Counted from the first letter of the stretch, positions 24,792-34,866 are shown. The stretch is DNA of 64,000 bases from Pediococcus inopinatus (GCF_002982135.1 NZ_CP019981.1:744001-808000), one strand, 5' to 3'. The notes: generated by a model from the letters alone, not told the origin. Program-made: numbers and translations.

Positions 24792-26285
24792 TTAAATTTT
24801 TTTATTTGTTTTATGTTCACTTGCGACATAAAATCCCCAAGCAATGGCACCGAATAAGATTGGACCGATGACTGTCCAAAAGGCAGTATTTAAATCGTGT
24901 TGTAGCAGTGGTTCCACAACTGTAAACACAATTCCGAACATGAGGACAATCAAGACAATAATCGTTGTGGCATAAACGCTGAATTTTGTTTTATAGATGA
25001 CAAACGGACGATTTAAATCTTGACGACGTTTGAAAAATGGGAAAGCGCCGATTAAGAAAAGGTATGGGAAAGTTGTTGAAATGTTAGCCATATCGGTCAG
25101 AATCGTGTAGAATCCCTGAGCGTCTGAACCACCAAATGAAATAAAAAGAACAAAAACAGCAACCACAGCAGCTTGACACCACATTGCAAAGGCAGGCACA
25201 CCAGCTTTATTTAATGTGGTTACTTTTGCAGGCCAAAATTTCTTTGGTGATCCCAGAATAAAAGATTTCAAAGGGGAATAGATTAAGACAAAAAATGATC
25301 CTAGATAGGCCATAAACATGCCTAAACCAGCAAATCTGGCGAACCATTGTCCCAACGTAATAGCCGTTGCTTGTTGTAATCCTAAGGCCTTTCCGAATAC
25401 AAAACCAAGATTGTTCATCATGACATAGGTAATATTGCCTAAATCGACGTTATGTCCTGAGAGCGTTTGGTGCCAATTAGTTGAAATTCCCCATAAGAAA
25501 ATAGATAAAGCATACATAATGCCGATAAAAACAGTTGAAATGATGATTCCTCGAGGAAAAGTCTTCTCAGGCTTTTTAAGACTGTCTGTCACCCCACCCA
25601 TGGATTCCATTCCGCCATAGGCAAAAACGGCATATACGATAAATGAGAGCATAGCAATGGGTGATGTAAAGGACGGATTAGGAGAATGAACAACGCTGCT
25701 TAAACCATTGAAGGGTTCGGCTAGTTGTCCATGATTTAAAAAGAGAATACTTAAACTCACGATAAATAAAACCACATTGAGTAAAGCCACAAAAATACCA
25801 CCCACTGAAGAAACCTTGGCAATCGAGGTCATCCCGCGGGTCGTACAGAAAGTTACAAAGACAATCCAAAAGATTCCCATCAAACCAATTGTTTGGGTTG
25901 AACTTAGCCCAAACAAATGCCAACTTTGGGTGGCATCATGACCGGCAAAAATGGTTGAGAAGGGAATCCAAACTTTAGAAGCTGTGGAAACCATCCAAAT
26001 AATCCAAGATGATAGCCAGATAAAAGTCCCAATAAAAGCCAGTTTTTCGCCAATCGATTGTTCCAACCAGGAATAAATACCGCCTTTGGCATCTTTAAAG
26101 GTGGATCCATACTCCGCGAACATTAAACCACTGGGTAAGAAGAAAAGAAATGCTGCCAAGACGTACCAAATAATGCTTGCATATCCCATTTGGTCAAAAG
26201 CCACTGTGGTGTTTGCAAACCCAAAAATCGATGTGAAGATCATCAGTATTAACCCCGTAACTGAGATCTTTTTTGTGTTTTCCAT
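24792..26285 (-). CDS. yjeM: APC-family amino acid permease, YjeM-like
   Basis: This 497-residue protein has about 12 membrane spans. The N-terminus (KKISVTGLILMIFTSIFGFA) and the consensus-loop region (AEYGSTFKDAKGGIYSWLEQ) match the YjeM branch of the APC superfamily, which also includes glutamate/GABA exchangers. It is a proton- or exchange-driven amino acid importer; the substrate is not known. It starts 23 bp downstream of pepD on the same strand, so peptide breakdown and amino acid transport seem to be expressed together. Confidence 0.82.
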   Translation of the reverse strand: MENTKKISVTGLILMIFTSIFGFANTTVAFDQMGYASIIWYVLAAFLFFLPSGLMFAEYGSTFKDAKGGIYSWLEQSIGEKLAFIGTFIWLSSWIIWMVSTASKVWIPFSTIFAGHDATQSWHLFGLSSTQTIGLMGIFWIVFVTFCTTRGMTSIAKVSSVGGIFVALLNVVLFIVSLSILFLNHGQLAEPFNGLSSVVHSPNPSFTSPIAMLSFIVYAVFAYGGMESMGGVTDSLKKPEKTFPRGIIISTVFIGIMYALSIFLWGISTNWHQTLSGHNVDLGNITYVMMNNLGFVFGKALGLQQATAITLGQWFARFAGLGMFMAYLGSFFVLIYSPLKSFILGSPKKFWPAKVTTLNKAGVPAFAMWCQAAVVAVFVLFISFGGSDAQGFYTILTDMANISTTFPYLFLIGAFPFFKRRQDLNRPFVIYKTKFSVYATTIIVLIVLMFGIVFTVVEPLLQHDLNTAFWTVIGPILFGAIAWGFYVASEHKTNKKI

Positions 26286-26308
26286 TATATTTACTTCCTC
26301 TTATTTAA

Positions 26309-27739
26309 TTATAGGTTCATATCCTGCTTAAAGTTTAGTGGTGATAAATCAGTCATTTTGGTGATTAATTGAGCAGTAAGCTTTTGCATTGATTGCAGTC
26401 CCAAATCTGCATTCTGTTTGCTCTGACTGGTTAAATGATTCTCTAGTTGTTTTCCTTCAAGGGTGCGAGCCATTTTATCACTGATATGCAGGTTTAAAAT
26501 GAGTTGCTGATTAACTTTTGCCTGCACATCTTCAAGTAATGAGCCGAACTCTAAGTAGTTAGTATCCACCAAAACACCAGCTTGTTTGTAAATCCAATAA
26601 GCGGAATCAGGTTGGAAGGTCTCACTGCCGCGTTTGTAATTAGCTGGTGTATCCTTTATTCCTGCATAAAATGGAATATAAATACTTTGAGCAGCAACCC
26701 CCATCGCTAACCAGTGAATACCCGCAATTTCAGTGGGCAAATTTGGTCGAATTTGTAAAACGTGCGATTCTTGTGTTTTTGCCAAACTGATTGGCCGATA
26801 CTGGGTTCGTTCCCGAGCATCACCAACTCCGATTGGATCAAAAGCCGTTCCTTGAAAATGAGAACTTAAGACTTGTTTGACGTCATCTACTTGAATCAGT
26901 TTTTCTGCACGTCGAATAAAAGGTAAGTCATGACTTTGTGGCTGTTGTTCAGTATGGGGGTTCAATAGTTTTTGTCCGTACCAAACCCGGGGATTATTGT
27001 AAAATTCATCGGATAGATCATTGGTCCCAAAAATATTGCGGAAATTAAATCCAGTGGTCTGAGGATTTAAATGATTTTGGGTCACAAAATCAGCTAAGCC
27101 GGCAACGGTCATAAAGTTCTCATTATCATCGAAATCAATTTCTTGAATTGAAAGTTGATTGGCAACAACGGCATAGGCATCATCAGGAATCCGTTGGGCG
27201 ACCCATTGATGACCGGCTGCCGTTTCCATATACCAAACCTCTTTCTGATCGGAAAATAGAATTCCGTTTGTTTCAGAGGTTCCATACTTTTCAATAATGT
27301 TGCCTAAATAATTTACGCCTTCACGAGCAGTTTTGATGTAGGGGAGAGTAACAGTGACCATCGCTTCTTCGCCAATTCCATTTTCAACAAGTGGATCGGC
27401 ACCGAGAGCCTGGTTGTTCGTATAGGCACTTTCAGTGGCACTCATAGCGACCCCGAATTCGTTGATTCCATCTTCTTCAAACAATCCAAATTTATCAGTC
27501 CACTCGGGAGTTGCCGTGTATTTTCCAGCAACCTTAGGAAGATTGAGGGTGAAACCATTATCCATTGATTTAAAAATTTGAGTTTCAGAGTATTCATGAT
27601 GGGGATGAACCACAAAATGTTTAGGCCATGCGGCCCGTGAGTCTTCATTACGGCCAATTAAAGTTGAGCCGTCAGTAGTTGCCAGACGACCGGCCAAAAA
27701 ACTGGTACAGGCTGAATACGAATTAGATTGATTTACCAT
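26309..27739 (-). CDS. pepD: C69-family dipeptidase PepD
   Basis: This 476-residue Ntn-hydrolase dipeptidase has SACTSFLAGRLATTDGSTLI at residues 8-27, with the Cys that becomes the catalytic N-terminal nucleophile after propeptide removal. GRNEDSRAAWPKH follows, a conserved block of lactobacillar PepD. It hydrolyses many dipeptides in the cytoplasm. The ATG has AAGGAGG upstream. A TGATAAAAT extended -10 occurs on the minus strand at 27779-27787. It is probably cotranscribed with the permease gene. Confidence 0.93.
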   Translation of the reverse strand: MVNQSNSYSACTSFLAGRLATTDGSTLIGRNEDSRAAWPKHFVVHPHHEYSETQIFKSMDNGFTLNLPKVAGKYTATPEWTDKFGLFEEDGINEFGVAMSATESAYTNNQALGADPLVENGIGEEAMVTVTLPYIKTAREGVNYLGNIIEKYGTSETNGILFSDQKEVWYMETAAGHQWVAQRIPDDAYAVVANQLSIQEIDFDDNENFMTVAGLADFVTQNHLNPQTTGFNFRNIFGTNDLSDEFYNNPRVWYGQKLLNPHTEQQPQSHDLPFIRRAEKLIQVDDVKQVLSSHFQGTAFDPIGVGDARERTQYRPISLAKTQESHVLQIRPNLPTEIAGIHWLAMGVAAQSIYIPFYAGIKDTPANYKRGSETFQPDSAYWIYKQAGVLVDTNYLEFGSLLEDVQAKVNQQLILNLHISDKMARTLEGKQLENHLTSQSKQNADLGLQSMQKLTAQLITKMTDLSPLNFKQDMNL

Positions 27740-27856
27740 TAAATTTCCTCCTTGAAAATGAATATATATACAGTTTTTATTTTATCATAAATCTTTGATT
27801 GAAATTTATGGAAAATATTGCGACAATAGATCAAATGAATGAGGAGGAAAATAAAC

Positions 27857-28045
27857 ATGCCATTGGTTCATATTGATTTGATTGAAGGTCGGTCTACCGA
27901 TCAGCTACGAAACTTAGTAAAAGAGGTTACCGCAGCTGTTTCTAAGAATACAGGGGCTCCGGCTGAACATATTCACATTGTGTTAAACGAGATGCGTCCT
28001 GATCGTTATAGTGATGGCGGCGTATTGCGTAGTGACGAAAAATAA
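27857..28045 (+). CDS. 4-oxalocrotonate tautomerase-family protein
   Basis: This 62-residue protein has the catalytic Pro directly after the initiator Met ([20 protein letters not shown]), as in 4-OT enzymes where Pro1 is the general base, and Arg residues are present ([11 protein letters not shown]). It likely forms a hexamer and tautomerises 2-oxo acids or related compounds; the physiological substrate in lactobacilli is not known. The ATG at 27857 follows GAGGAGG; an ATG at 27839 lies upstream of that SD and would hide Pro1. Confidence 0.88.
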   Translation: MPLVHIDLIEGRSTDQLRNLVKEVTAAVSKNTGAPAEHIHIVLNEMRPDRYSDGGVLRSDEK

Positions 28046-28059
28046 CAAGTGGTCACAAG

Positions 28060-28092
28060 AAAAGGAGCAACCTTTATGGGTTACTCCTTTTC
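28060..28092. terminator. Bidirectional terminator after the tautomerase gene
   Basis: AAAAGGAG-c-AACC and GGGTT-A-CTCCTTTT pair around a short loop. The HAD gene ends just beyond on the minus strand. Confidence 0.85.
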
Positions 28093-28102
28093 GAATTCTA
28101 AT

Positions 28103-28915
28103 TTAATTGGCTAAATTTAAATAATTTTCGAGATATCTTGCAAGACCGTCATGATCGTTATCAAATTCAGTTACGTCATTGGCGATACTTTTGATGACCG
28201 GAGTTGCGTTTTTCATGGCGACCCCGCGGCCAACGTAATCCAACATTTCAGCATCGTTATGTTCATCCCCAAATGCGATGATGTTTTGGCGATCAATATT
28301 GTATTGTCGAGCAATGTAGGCAACGGCCTTGGCTTTCTGAATGCCTTTTGAAACGACTTCCAAGACGCTGTTAGGGCCGCCCCAAACACCGATATCCACC
28401 TGTTGACCATAGTTATGCATGACAATATTACGCACAGTTTGTTCTTGATTAGGAGCCACCAAAAGGACCATGGAAGTTGGATTTCGTTTAAGTGAATTCC
28501 TAGAGAGCAATTGGTCCTGATTTAAGGTGGTGGGGAAAAAGCCTAGAGAGGACGGAGGCAAATGATCCGCTAAGTACGTATGTTTACCTTCAGCTGCAAT
28601 CATTTCTAATTGTAGTTTTTTACGATTAGCCATCATATCCAAAACAATTGCCTTACTGATGGTGCGTTTGTACTCACCGGACCAGTGTTGATGGGGAATA
28701 TGGGTAAGAGCCCCATTAAAGTTAGTCATGGGTGTTTTCAGCTGTAATTGATCGTAAATGGCTTCAGAAATTCGGTAAGGCCGCCCGGTAACAATACTAA
28801 CAAGATGGCCGGCAGCAGTGGCTTTTTGAATTACTTCAACAGTTTTGGGTGACACTTGATTTTGACTATTGAGCGTCGTTCCGTCGAGATCAATGGTGAT
28901 TAATTTTTGTGGCAT
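28103..28915 (-). CDS. Cof-type HAD-superfamily phosphatase
   Basis: This 270-residue protein has HAD motif I ITIDLDGTTLN near residue 10, motif II SIVTGRP, and the C-terminal Lys and motif IV IIAFGDEHNDAEMLDYVG, followed by GVAMKNATPVIKSIA. The C2 cap is typical of Cof/YwpJ proteins that dephosphorylate sugar phosphates, FMN or pyridoxal phosphate. I choose the ATG at 28915, which has GGAG upstream; the in-frame TTG at 28930 overlaps that SD. Substrate unknown. Confidence 0.9.
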   Translation of the reverse strand: MPQKLITIDLDGTTLNSQNQVSPKTVEVIQKATAAGHLVSIVTGRPYRISEAIYDQLQLKTPMTNFNGALTHIPHQHWSGEYKRTISKAIVLDMMANRKKLQLEMIAAEGKHTYLADHLPPSSLGFFPTTLNQDQLLSRNSLKRNPTSMVLLVAPNQEQTVRNIVMHNYGQQVDIGVWGGPNSVLEVVSKGIQKAKAVAYIARQYNIDRQNIIAFGDEHNDAEMLDYVGRGVAMKNATPVIKSIANDVTEFDNDHDGLARYLENYLNLAN

Positions 28916-29017
28916 GTTATTCAACTCCAATAAGCTTTATAATAAAAGTAATGTATCCTAATTTAAATTAACATAGATTAAGGATGGATGCTATCAAATT
29001 TAGAAATGAGTGGAATT

Positions 29018-30373
29018 ATGCAATTACCAAAAGGCTTTATTGAAAAGTATACACAGCTTTTAAAAGATGTGGCGCCAGCTTTTTTTCAAGCTTTAAATGA
29101 AGAACCAACGCGGGGCTTTCGGGTGAATCCTTTAAAAAGTTCGAGTCAACCAACGGAGCACGCTACCAATGATCCAGTTTCATACTGTCAGTTTGGCTAC
29201 TATGGAACTGTAAGTGGGAAAACAATTGATCACCAAAGTGGGCTAATTTATAGCCAAGAGCCTAGTGCAATGTACGTGGGTGAAGTTGCACATCCTAAAC
29301 CTGGAGATCGTGTGTTGGATCTTTGTGCAGCTCCTGGTGGGAAAACAACCCATTTGGCAAGCTATATGAATCAAGAAGGACTTTTAGTTTCCAATGAAAT
29401 TAATCGGAAACGCGCCGGAATTTTAGCTGAAAATGTGGAACGATTTGGGCTGCAGAATACGATTGTGACCAACGAATCTCCTGATAGTTTAGAAAAGCAT
29501 TTTCCTGCATTTTTCGATGTTGTGGTCGTTGATGCACCGTGTTCTGGTGAAGGGATGTTTCGTAAGGATCATGAGGCTGTGCAGTATTGGACGCCTGAAT
29601 ATCCATTATCTTGTGCCAACCGACAAAAAAAGATTCTAAAAAGTGCTTTAGCAATGTTGAAGCCAGGCGGCCGACTAATTTATTCAACGTGTACGTTTGC
29701 CCCTGAAGAAGACGAACAGAATATGGCCTGGTTATTACAGGAATATGCTGACTTACAATTGCTGCCGATAAAAAAATATCCAGGGATGGCTGACGGTCGT
29801 CCGGAGTGGGCAGATGGCAATTCAGAACTAACTAAGGCCCTCAGAATTTTTCCACATCAAATGCGTGGTGAAGGCCATTTTATTGCCCAGCTGCAAAAAC
29901 AGATTACTGATGTAAAGACTAAGGAACTTAAGCCACAAAAGAGTAATGTAAACAAATTGCAGCGACAAGATTGGCACAAAGTTGCTGATCAATTGCTATC
30001 AATCACGATTGAGGATTCTCGTCTCCTAGCGTTTGGAGAGCATTTGTATGCAATGCCAACAGATTTACCAGAGCTCAGCAAACTACAAGTGATTCGTCCC
30101 GGAGTTAATCTAGGCGTGTTTAAGAAAAATCGATTTGAGCCTGCTTTGCCATTAGCATTGGCATTTCAAGCAAAAGATTTTCAAGAGCCAGTTCCAATTA
30201 CTGAGGAACAATGGGTAGATTATGTTCATGGTGATACATTTAGTATTTCAGACGTAACTAATGGCTGGCACGCGTTAACATGCCATGAACTAACCGTTGG
30301 ATTTGGGAAGGTAGTTAACGGGGTAGTCAAAAATTTTTATCCTAAAAAACTTCGCTTTAGCATTAACAAATAA
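29018..30373 (+). CDS. rsmF: 16S rRNA (cytosine-C5)-methyltransferase, RsmF type
   Basis: This 451-residue protein has an N-terminal RNA-binding part (LPKGFIEKYTQLL), the SAM-binding core with VLDLCAAPGGKTTHLA, the catalytic Cys in VVDAPCSGEGMFRKD, the second Cys in IYSTCTFAPEEDEQ, and a C-terminal region of about 150 residues as in RsmF/YebU. It makes m5C in 16S rRNA. I start at the ATG at 29018, matching the usual LPxxF N-terminus; an ATG at 28988 is possible but its AAGGA is too close. Confidence 0.9.
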   Translation: MQLPKGFIEKYTQLLKDVAPAFFQALNEEPTRGFRVNPLKSSSQPTEHATNDPVSYCQFGYYGTVSGKTIDHQSGLIYSQEPSAMYVGEVAHPKPGDRVLDLCAAPGGKTTHLASYMNQEGLLVSNEINRKRAGILAENVERFGLQNTIVTNESPDSLEKHFPAFFDVVVVDAPCSGEGMFRKDHEAVQYWTPEYPLSCANRQKKILKSALAMLKPGGRLIYSTCTFAPEEDEQNMAWLLQEYADLQLLPIKKYPGMADGRPEWADGNSELTKALRIFPHQMRGEGHFIAQLQKQITDVKTKELKPQKSNVNKLQRQDWHKVADQLLSITIEDSRLLAFGEHLYAMPTDLPELSKLQVIRPGVNLGVFKKNRFEPALPLALAFQAKDFQEPVPITEEQWVDYVHGDTFSISDVTNGWHALTCHELTVGFGKVVNGVVKNFYPKKLRFSINK

Positions 30374-30384
30374 ATAGAAATGTA

Positions 30385-30426
30385 ACAAAAAGCGTCAGAC
30401 AAAAAATGTCTGACGCCCTTTGTTTT
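30385..30426. terminator. Bidirectional terminator between rsmF and fni
   Basis: GCGTCAGAC and GTCTGACGC form a perfect 9-bp stem with A- and T-rich flanks. fni ends at 30425 on the minus strand. Confidence 0.88.
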
Positions 30427-31465
30427 ATAAGAGTTTGATTTGACGCTGTCTGCAATAATGACTTAATGATTCATCAAAAATAAGATTCTTTGCGTTTAAT
30501 TGCTGAATGGTTTGGGCACCTTGGATAGTTAAAAGATCCTTGAGCTGAGTTTGCCAATTAGTAATGAGTGTAATTGTGTCATTTTCACCATTTCTCAAAA
30601 GCGAATGGAGAACCGTACCAGCAATTCCAATCATGTTAGTACCTAGTGCAAAACCTTTTACCATGTCTAAAGGCGTTCGAATGCCGCCACAAGCATAGAT
30701 AGTTAAGCTGTCCTGTAAGGCCTGTGATTCTAGCAAGGATTCCACGGTGGTTAATCCCAGATCTTGTAAATAATCATAGGCTTTGTCATGGCGGCGAGCA
30801 TTTTCAATTTTAGCAAAATTAGTGCCCCCGTGACCAGCAACATTGATAAATTGAACCCCCACAGCCTGTAGGCTTTGCATGGCATCTTTCGTCATTCCAA
30901 AGCCAACTTCTTTAACAATCACTGGAACGGAAACATGTTGAACAATTTCACCAATATTTTGAAGCCAATTAAATTCACGATCACCCTCGGGCATAATCAT
31001 TTCTTGAATAGCGTTCACATGGACCTCAAGTAAATTAGCCTGAATCATATCAACTGCTTCTTGAGCCGCAACTGGGGAATGATTAGCTCCAATGTTAGCA
31101 ATAATCAGCCCATCCGAATTGATTTCACGAACAATTTGAAAAGTTTCTCGTAATGAGGGTTCTCGAAGGGCAATACTTTGTGAGCCCACAGCCATGGGTA
31201 AGTGGGTTGCTTTTGCAATCCGGGCTAAGCTAGCATTGAGTTTACCTGTATATGCACTACCACCGGTCATGGCTTCAATGTAAAAAGGGAAATCTGTAAA
31301 GATCCCCCCCATTTGACTATTTAGACTAACTTGTTTTTGATTGATTTCCGGAAGGGCATTCGGCAGTAACCGAATGTGCTGAAACCCGGCTTCAGACTGT
31401 GGTTGATAAAAATGTTCCGCTAAAGAAACGTGTTCATCTTTTCGGTGAGACTGAATGTCTTTCAT
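30425..31465 (-). CDS. fni: Type 2 isopentenyl-diphosphate delta-isomerase
   Basis: This 346-residue FMN- and NADPH-dependent isomerase interconverts isopentenyl and dimethylallyl diphosphate. Landmarks are [35 protein letters not shown], the FMN/phosphate region GHGGTNFAKIENARR, and GGIRTPLDMVKGFALGTNM with IGIAG near the C-terminus. It is the last gene of the mevalonate operon and lies 12 bp after pmk. Confidence 0.96.
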   Translation of the reverse strand: MKDIQSHRKDEHVSLAEHFYQPQSEAGFQHIRLLPNALPEINQKQVSLNSQMGGIFTDFPFYIEAMTGGSAYTGKLNASLARIAKATHLPMAVGSQSIALREPSLRETFQIVREINSDGLIIANIGANHSPVAAQEAVDMIQANLLEVHVNAIQEMIMPEGDREFNWLQNIGEIVQHVSVPVIVKEVGFGMTKDAMQSLQAVGVQFINVAGHGGTNFAKIENARRHDKAYDYLQDLGLTTVESLLESQALQDSLTIYACGGIRTPLDMVKGFALGTNMIGIAGTVLHSLLRNGENDTITLITNWQTQLKDLLTIQGAQTIQQLNAKNLIFDESLSHYCRQRQIKLL

Positions 31466-31477
31466 AGTTAATTCTCC

Positions 31478-32554
31478 TTAAAGCTCGGTTACATTATGGA
31501 CATTAAATTTCAATTGCTCGATACCTTTATCATGCCATGTGGCTAAGAGGGAATCAGTGGGACGATTACGATCAATTAAGACAATCCCACAATCACCACC
31601 ACCAGCTCCTGAACTTTTGGCAGCCCCACCAGCTGTTTCGGCGTCATTTATCATTTCTTTTAGGGTAGGGGTTTCGATCAAAACTTTACTAAAATCACTG
31701 AGTTTTTTGAGGATTTTACGATTAATGCGCAATTGGTTTTGAATAACCGCAATCGATTGATCATGAAACCCTTTGACCATTTCTTTAAGACAATTTTTAC
31801 TTTCTTCTAGAAAAACTTGATATTCGCGTTGGTCTTTGACCTTACCCATCGCTACTTTATCCACCAAGTGGGAAGTAGATGCCGGGGAGCCTGTCCAGCC
31901 AATCATTAACTTAAGATCAGCAGGGGGTGTCAACAATTCAATATTGAGTCCTGACCAGGTTTTGTTTAGCAAGTCCATTAACGTTGTTTGTCGACGTTGT
32001 GCAGAGAGCCAATCACGATTAAAAGAATGATAGGCAATCCAGCCACCATAAACACTAGCAGCAATGTCACCTAATGAACCATTGCCTTGCACATCAAAAT
32101 GGGCAATTGCAGCTAACTTAAAGAGGATATCTTTAGTTAATGGCAGGTGGTAGAACTTTGCCAAAGCTTTAATCGTGGCGACGGTAACGGCAGCAGAACT
32201 GCCTAACCCGTATTTTTTCCCATCTGAGCTATCAAGGTCACTATTAATATAAAGATTGTATAGACCGAGATCTTTGTGGAGATTGCTTGCATATTCTTCC
32301 GTAATGGTGATTGCAGAAAGAATGTAGTGGAATGGATTATCACGATTATCAAAAATCATTTTGGAACCTTCACGTCGCCAAAGAATAGAATTTTCATGGT
32401 ATTGTTCAGAAACGATTCGGCCAATATTTTCAGTTTTTTCAATTGACGCTGTTACAAACTGATTTAGCGCCACAATAATCGCTGGATATCCTGATTCAAC
32501 AACTGCGTACTCTCCTGCGATGTAAAGTTTTCCAGGTGCTTTCACCGTAATCAA
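31478..32554 (-). CDS. Phosphomevalonate kinase
   Basis: This 358-residue GHMP kinase phosphorylates 5-phosphomevalonate. The N-terminus ITVKAPGKLYIAGEYAVVES and the ATP loop KKYGLGSSAAVTVATIKAL are typical, and the C-terminal loop GAAKSSGAGGGDCGI is intact. I choose the TTG at 32554, with AAGGGA 9 nt upstream, because kinases of this family start at the xxVKAPGK strand. An upstream ATG at 32575 covers the SD itself. The gap to mvaD is about 40 bp. Confidence 0.94.
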   Translation of the reverse strand: MITVKAPGKLYIAGEYAVVESGYPAIIVALNQFVTASIEKTENIGRIVSEQYHENSILWRREGSKMIFDNRDNPFHYILSAITITEEYASNLHKDLGLYNLYINSDLDSSDGKKYGLGSSAAVTVATIKALAKFYHLPLTKDILFKLAAIAHFDVQGNGSLGDIAASVYGGWIAYHSFNRDWLSAQRRQTTLMDLLNKTWSGLNIELLTPPADLKLMIGWTGSPASTSHLVDKVAMGKVKDQREYQVFLEESKNCLKEMVKGFHDQSIAVIQNQLRINRKILKKLSDFSKVLIETPTLKEMINDAETAGGAAKSSGAGGGDCGIVLIDRNRPTDSLLATWHDKGIEQLKFNVHNVTEL

Positions 32555-32594
32555 TGAATCAAGTCCCTTCAACATTTAAATTGTTTTTTATTTT

Positions 32595-33560
32595 TTATAG
32601 GTATGTGATGCCTGGGCCCGGTTTGCAAACGACTAGTTGTTTTGCACTCACAATTTGGTTAAGCTCGTGCATGATAAATTCGTTATCAGAAGAAGCACAG
32701 ATAATCTTAACGTTTGGCCCCGCGTCCACAGTACTATAACATTCTACACCTTGTTTTCGCATGTTGCGAACAGCACTAAGAATTGCGAGCGTTTGCGGTT
32801 GGAAATAAGTGAAACTGGGAACGGCACCAAACGTTGTCGCGTGCATCCGCATTGCACTCTGCTCGGCAAGCTCACCCAAAGTTGCTAAATTTTGATTAAG
32901 AATGGCCGTTTTCATCGGTTTTACGTCAGCCTGGGCATTTTTTACCCAAGCTGGATAGAAAGGGGAGGTTTCCACAACAGACTGCATGCCATTGGTGCTG
33001 CTAACTTTCTTTTGAGCAGTGTTTATAAGCACCGTGATGAGATTAATATCCCAATCGACATTTTCTTGAATGGGTTCTGCATAAGAACTTTGGTCATCAT
33101 GGCCAGCATGCCACTGGACAAAACCACCAAAAATGGAGCGTGATGCGGATCCAGAACCATGGCGAGCTATGATCGATAATTGACGATTAGATAAGTTTAG
33201 CCCAGCCGCTTTTGTGGACGCAGCTGCTAAGGCTGCAAATGCAGAAGCAGAAGAAGCTAAACCGGCAGTGGAAGGTACGTGATTGGTAGACTGTACTTTT
33301 GCAAAATTTGAAATCCCACTTAGATGACGAACTAAATCTAAAACATTTTTGACGCGCTTAACACCTGAACCAGTCAAAGGCTTCTCATCAACGAAGATTT
33401 CATCGTGATCTAAGGATTGATCAAAATCGACAGAAGTATCTGTATAAAAACGGTCTAGGGTAAGCGAGATACTGTCATTGTACGGAAGAATAAGCTTAAC
33501 GTTTTTTTTCCCCCAGTATTTTAGAAAAGCAATATTAGTATGTGCACGAGCGGTTATCAT
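32595..33560 (-). CDS. mvaD: Diphosphomevalonate decarboxylase
   Basis: This 321-residue GHMP-family enzyme converts mevalonate 5-diphosphate to isopentenyl diphosphate with ATP. Conserved segments are ARAHTNIAFLKYWGKK, LPYNDSISLTLDRFYTDT, STAGLASSASAFAALAAA and YSTVDAGPNVKIIC. Its start codon shares one base with the mvk stop (TAATG), a sign of translational coupling. Confidence 0.97.
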   Translation of the reverse strand: MITARAHTNIAFLKYWGKKNVKLILPYNDSISLTLDRFYTDTSVDFDQSLDHDEIFVDEKPLTGSGVKRVKNVLDLVRHLSGISNFAKVQSTNHVPSTAGLASSASAFAALAAASTKAAGLNLSNRQLSIIARHGSGSASRSIFGGFVQWHAGHDDQSSYAEPIQENVDWDINLITVLINTAQKKVSSTNGMQSVVETSPFYPAWVKNAQADVKPMKTAILNQNLATLGELAEQSAMRMHATTFGAVPSFTYFQPQTLAILSAVRNMRKQGVECYSTVDAGPNVKIICASSDNEFIMHELNQIVSAKQLVVCKPGPGITYL

Positions 33561-34513
33561 TATTGAGCTCCTTTATGATCTGGGCTTTTGAGTGGTTCAA
33601 TCCAAGTATTTACTGCACCATTCTTAATTAAAATGTCAGCGACTTGCTGAGCGGTCTTTTTGTCCTGGGTTAAAGCAATTAAACAGCCACCCATGCCACC
33701 ACCAGTTAGCTTGGCTCCTAAGGCCCCATTGGTGATGGCTAACTGGGCAAAAAGATCTAAAGTCGGATGACTAACACCTAGTTTAGCCAACAGATTTTGC
33801 GAATTATTCATTAAGGTGCCCAGTTTTTTGAAATTACCGGTGGTTAAGCACTCACGGGCTGATTTGGCATTTTCTCCCAATCTTTCAATGGCGGTTTCGG
33901 CACTAGTTGAAGAAGCAAGCTGAGATTTGACGTGTTGGACGGCTAAACCAGTCTGACCTAAGATGCCCGTGTCGGCAATCACAAGGAACGCATTTTTAGT
34001 AATTGGCACCGTCTGGAGCCGACGACCACGAATAAACCAAATGGGGGCCTTAGCGCTAACAGTTGCAGCATCCAAGCCACTGGGGTTTCCGTGAATATAT
34101 TGTTCAGAAACATCTGCTAAACGGAGTAATTCCGAATGAGAAAGGGGCTGTTCAAAAAAATGAAATAGGGCGCGAATAAGGGCAACAGCCGTAGCCGCAG
34201 AAGATCCCATCCCCCGTTCTGACGGGATTTCACTTTGAATTTTAATATTAAAGGAAACGTTTTCTTGGTGTAGCTCAGTTAAAATGGTTTTAATGAGAAG
34301 TTGAATGCCAGTTTCATTGTTAGGCATATCAATCAACTTCCCATCAAAATAGCGGCTTTGAATCGTTTGAGGGGCATTGGTTTTGGTGATGGTTACTTTC
34401 GTTTGTATTTTGGAGATGGGTAAGCAGATGGCAGGCTGGCCATAGACCACACTATGTTCACCAAAAAAAATTATTTTGGCATGACTTTTTCCAATTGCAG
34501 TTTTTAACAACAC
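33560..34513 (-). CDS. mvk: Mevalonate kinase
   Basis: This 317-residue GHMP kinase has GKSHAKIIFFGEHSVVYGQP at the N-terminus, ERGMGSSAATAVALIRA as the ATP loop and KLTGGGMGGCLIAL near the C-terminus. It phosphorylates mevalonate, the first step encoded in this operon (mvk-mvaD-pmk-fni). The start is a GTG at 34513 after a modest SD (AAAGTGAG). HMG-CoA synthase and reductase must be elsewhere in the genome. Confidence 0.97.
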   Translation of the reverse strand: MLLKTAIGKSHAKIIFFGEHSVVYGQPAICLPISKIQTKVTITKTNAPQTIQSRYFDGKLIDMPNNETGIQLLIKTILTELHQENVSFNIKIQSEIPSERGMGSSAATAVALIRALFHFFEQPLSHSELLRLADVSEQYIHGNPSGLDAATVSAKAPIWFIRGRRLQTVPITKNAFLVIADTGILGQTGLAVQHVKSQLASSTSAETAIERLGENAKSARECLTTGNFKKLGTLMNNSQNLLAKLGVSHPTLDLFAQLAITNGALGAKLTGGGMGGCLIALTQDKKTAQQVADILIKNGAVNTWIEPLKSPDHKGAQ

Positions 34514-34541
34514 GATCGCTCACTTTCAAATTTGTAAAGTT

Positions 34542-34569
34542 ATTATCAGAAACGCCGTTAAACTAACAA
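34542..34569 (-). promoter_or_regulatory. Probable promoter of the mevalonate operon
   Basis: On the minus strand, TTGTTA, 16 bp and GATAAT lie about 30 bp before the mvk start codon. The 353 bp between mvk and dinG (34514-34866) hold this and the dinG promoter; I see no gene there. Confidence 0.48.
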
Positions 34570-34797
34570 CTCTTAACTAAATTGTTTTGGATCGGTTGGG
34601 ATCAGAAATGTTTTTCAGCTTAATATTAAACTTTTAGACTTTTTTACGCTATAAACAAGTTTATATCTTAACATATTTTTAGTAATACCAGCATAACTTG
34701 AAGAAAGCAGAGGATGTGGCGGTGTGACTACACAAAATCTAAATAAAAATAGTGGTCGACTACTTTAAATTTTGTTAACTGAAATTTACAGGCATTT

Positions 34798-34826
34798 ATG
34801 ACAAGACGTTAATGTAGTATTATAAA
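34798..34826 (+). promoter_or_regulatory. Probable promoter of dinG
   Basis: ATGACA (34798-34803), 17 bp, then TATAAA (34821-34826). The predicted start site lies about 34833, shortly before the SD GGTGAGG, which supports a dinG start downstream of 34831. Confidence 0.5.
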
Positions 34827-34866
34827 AGATATGGAACAAACATCTTATGAGTTAACTGGTGAGGAT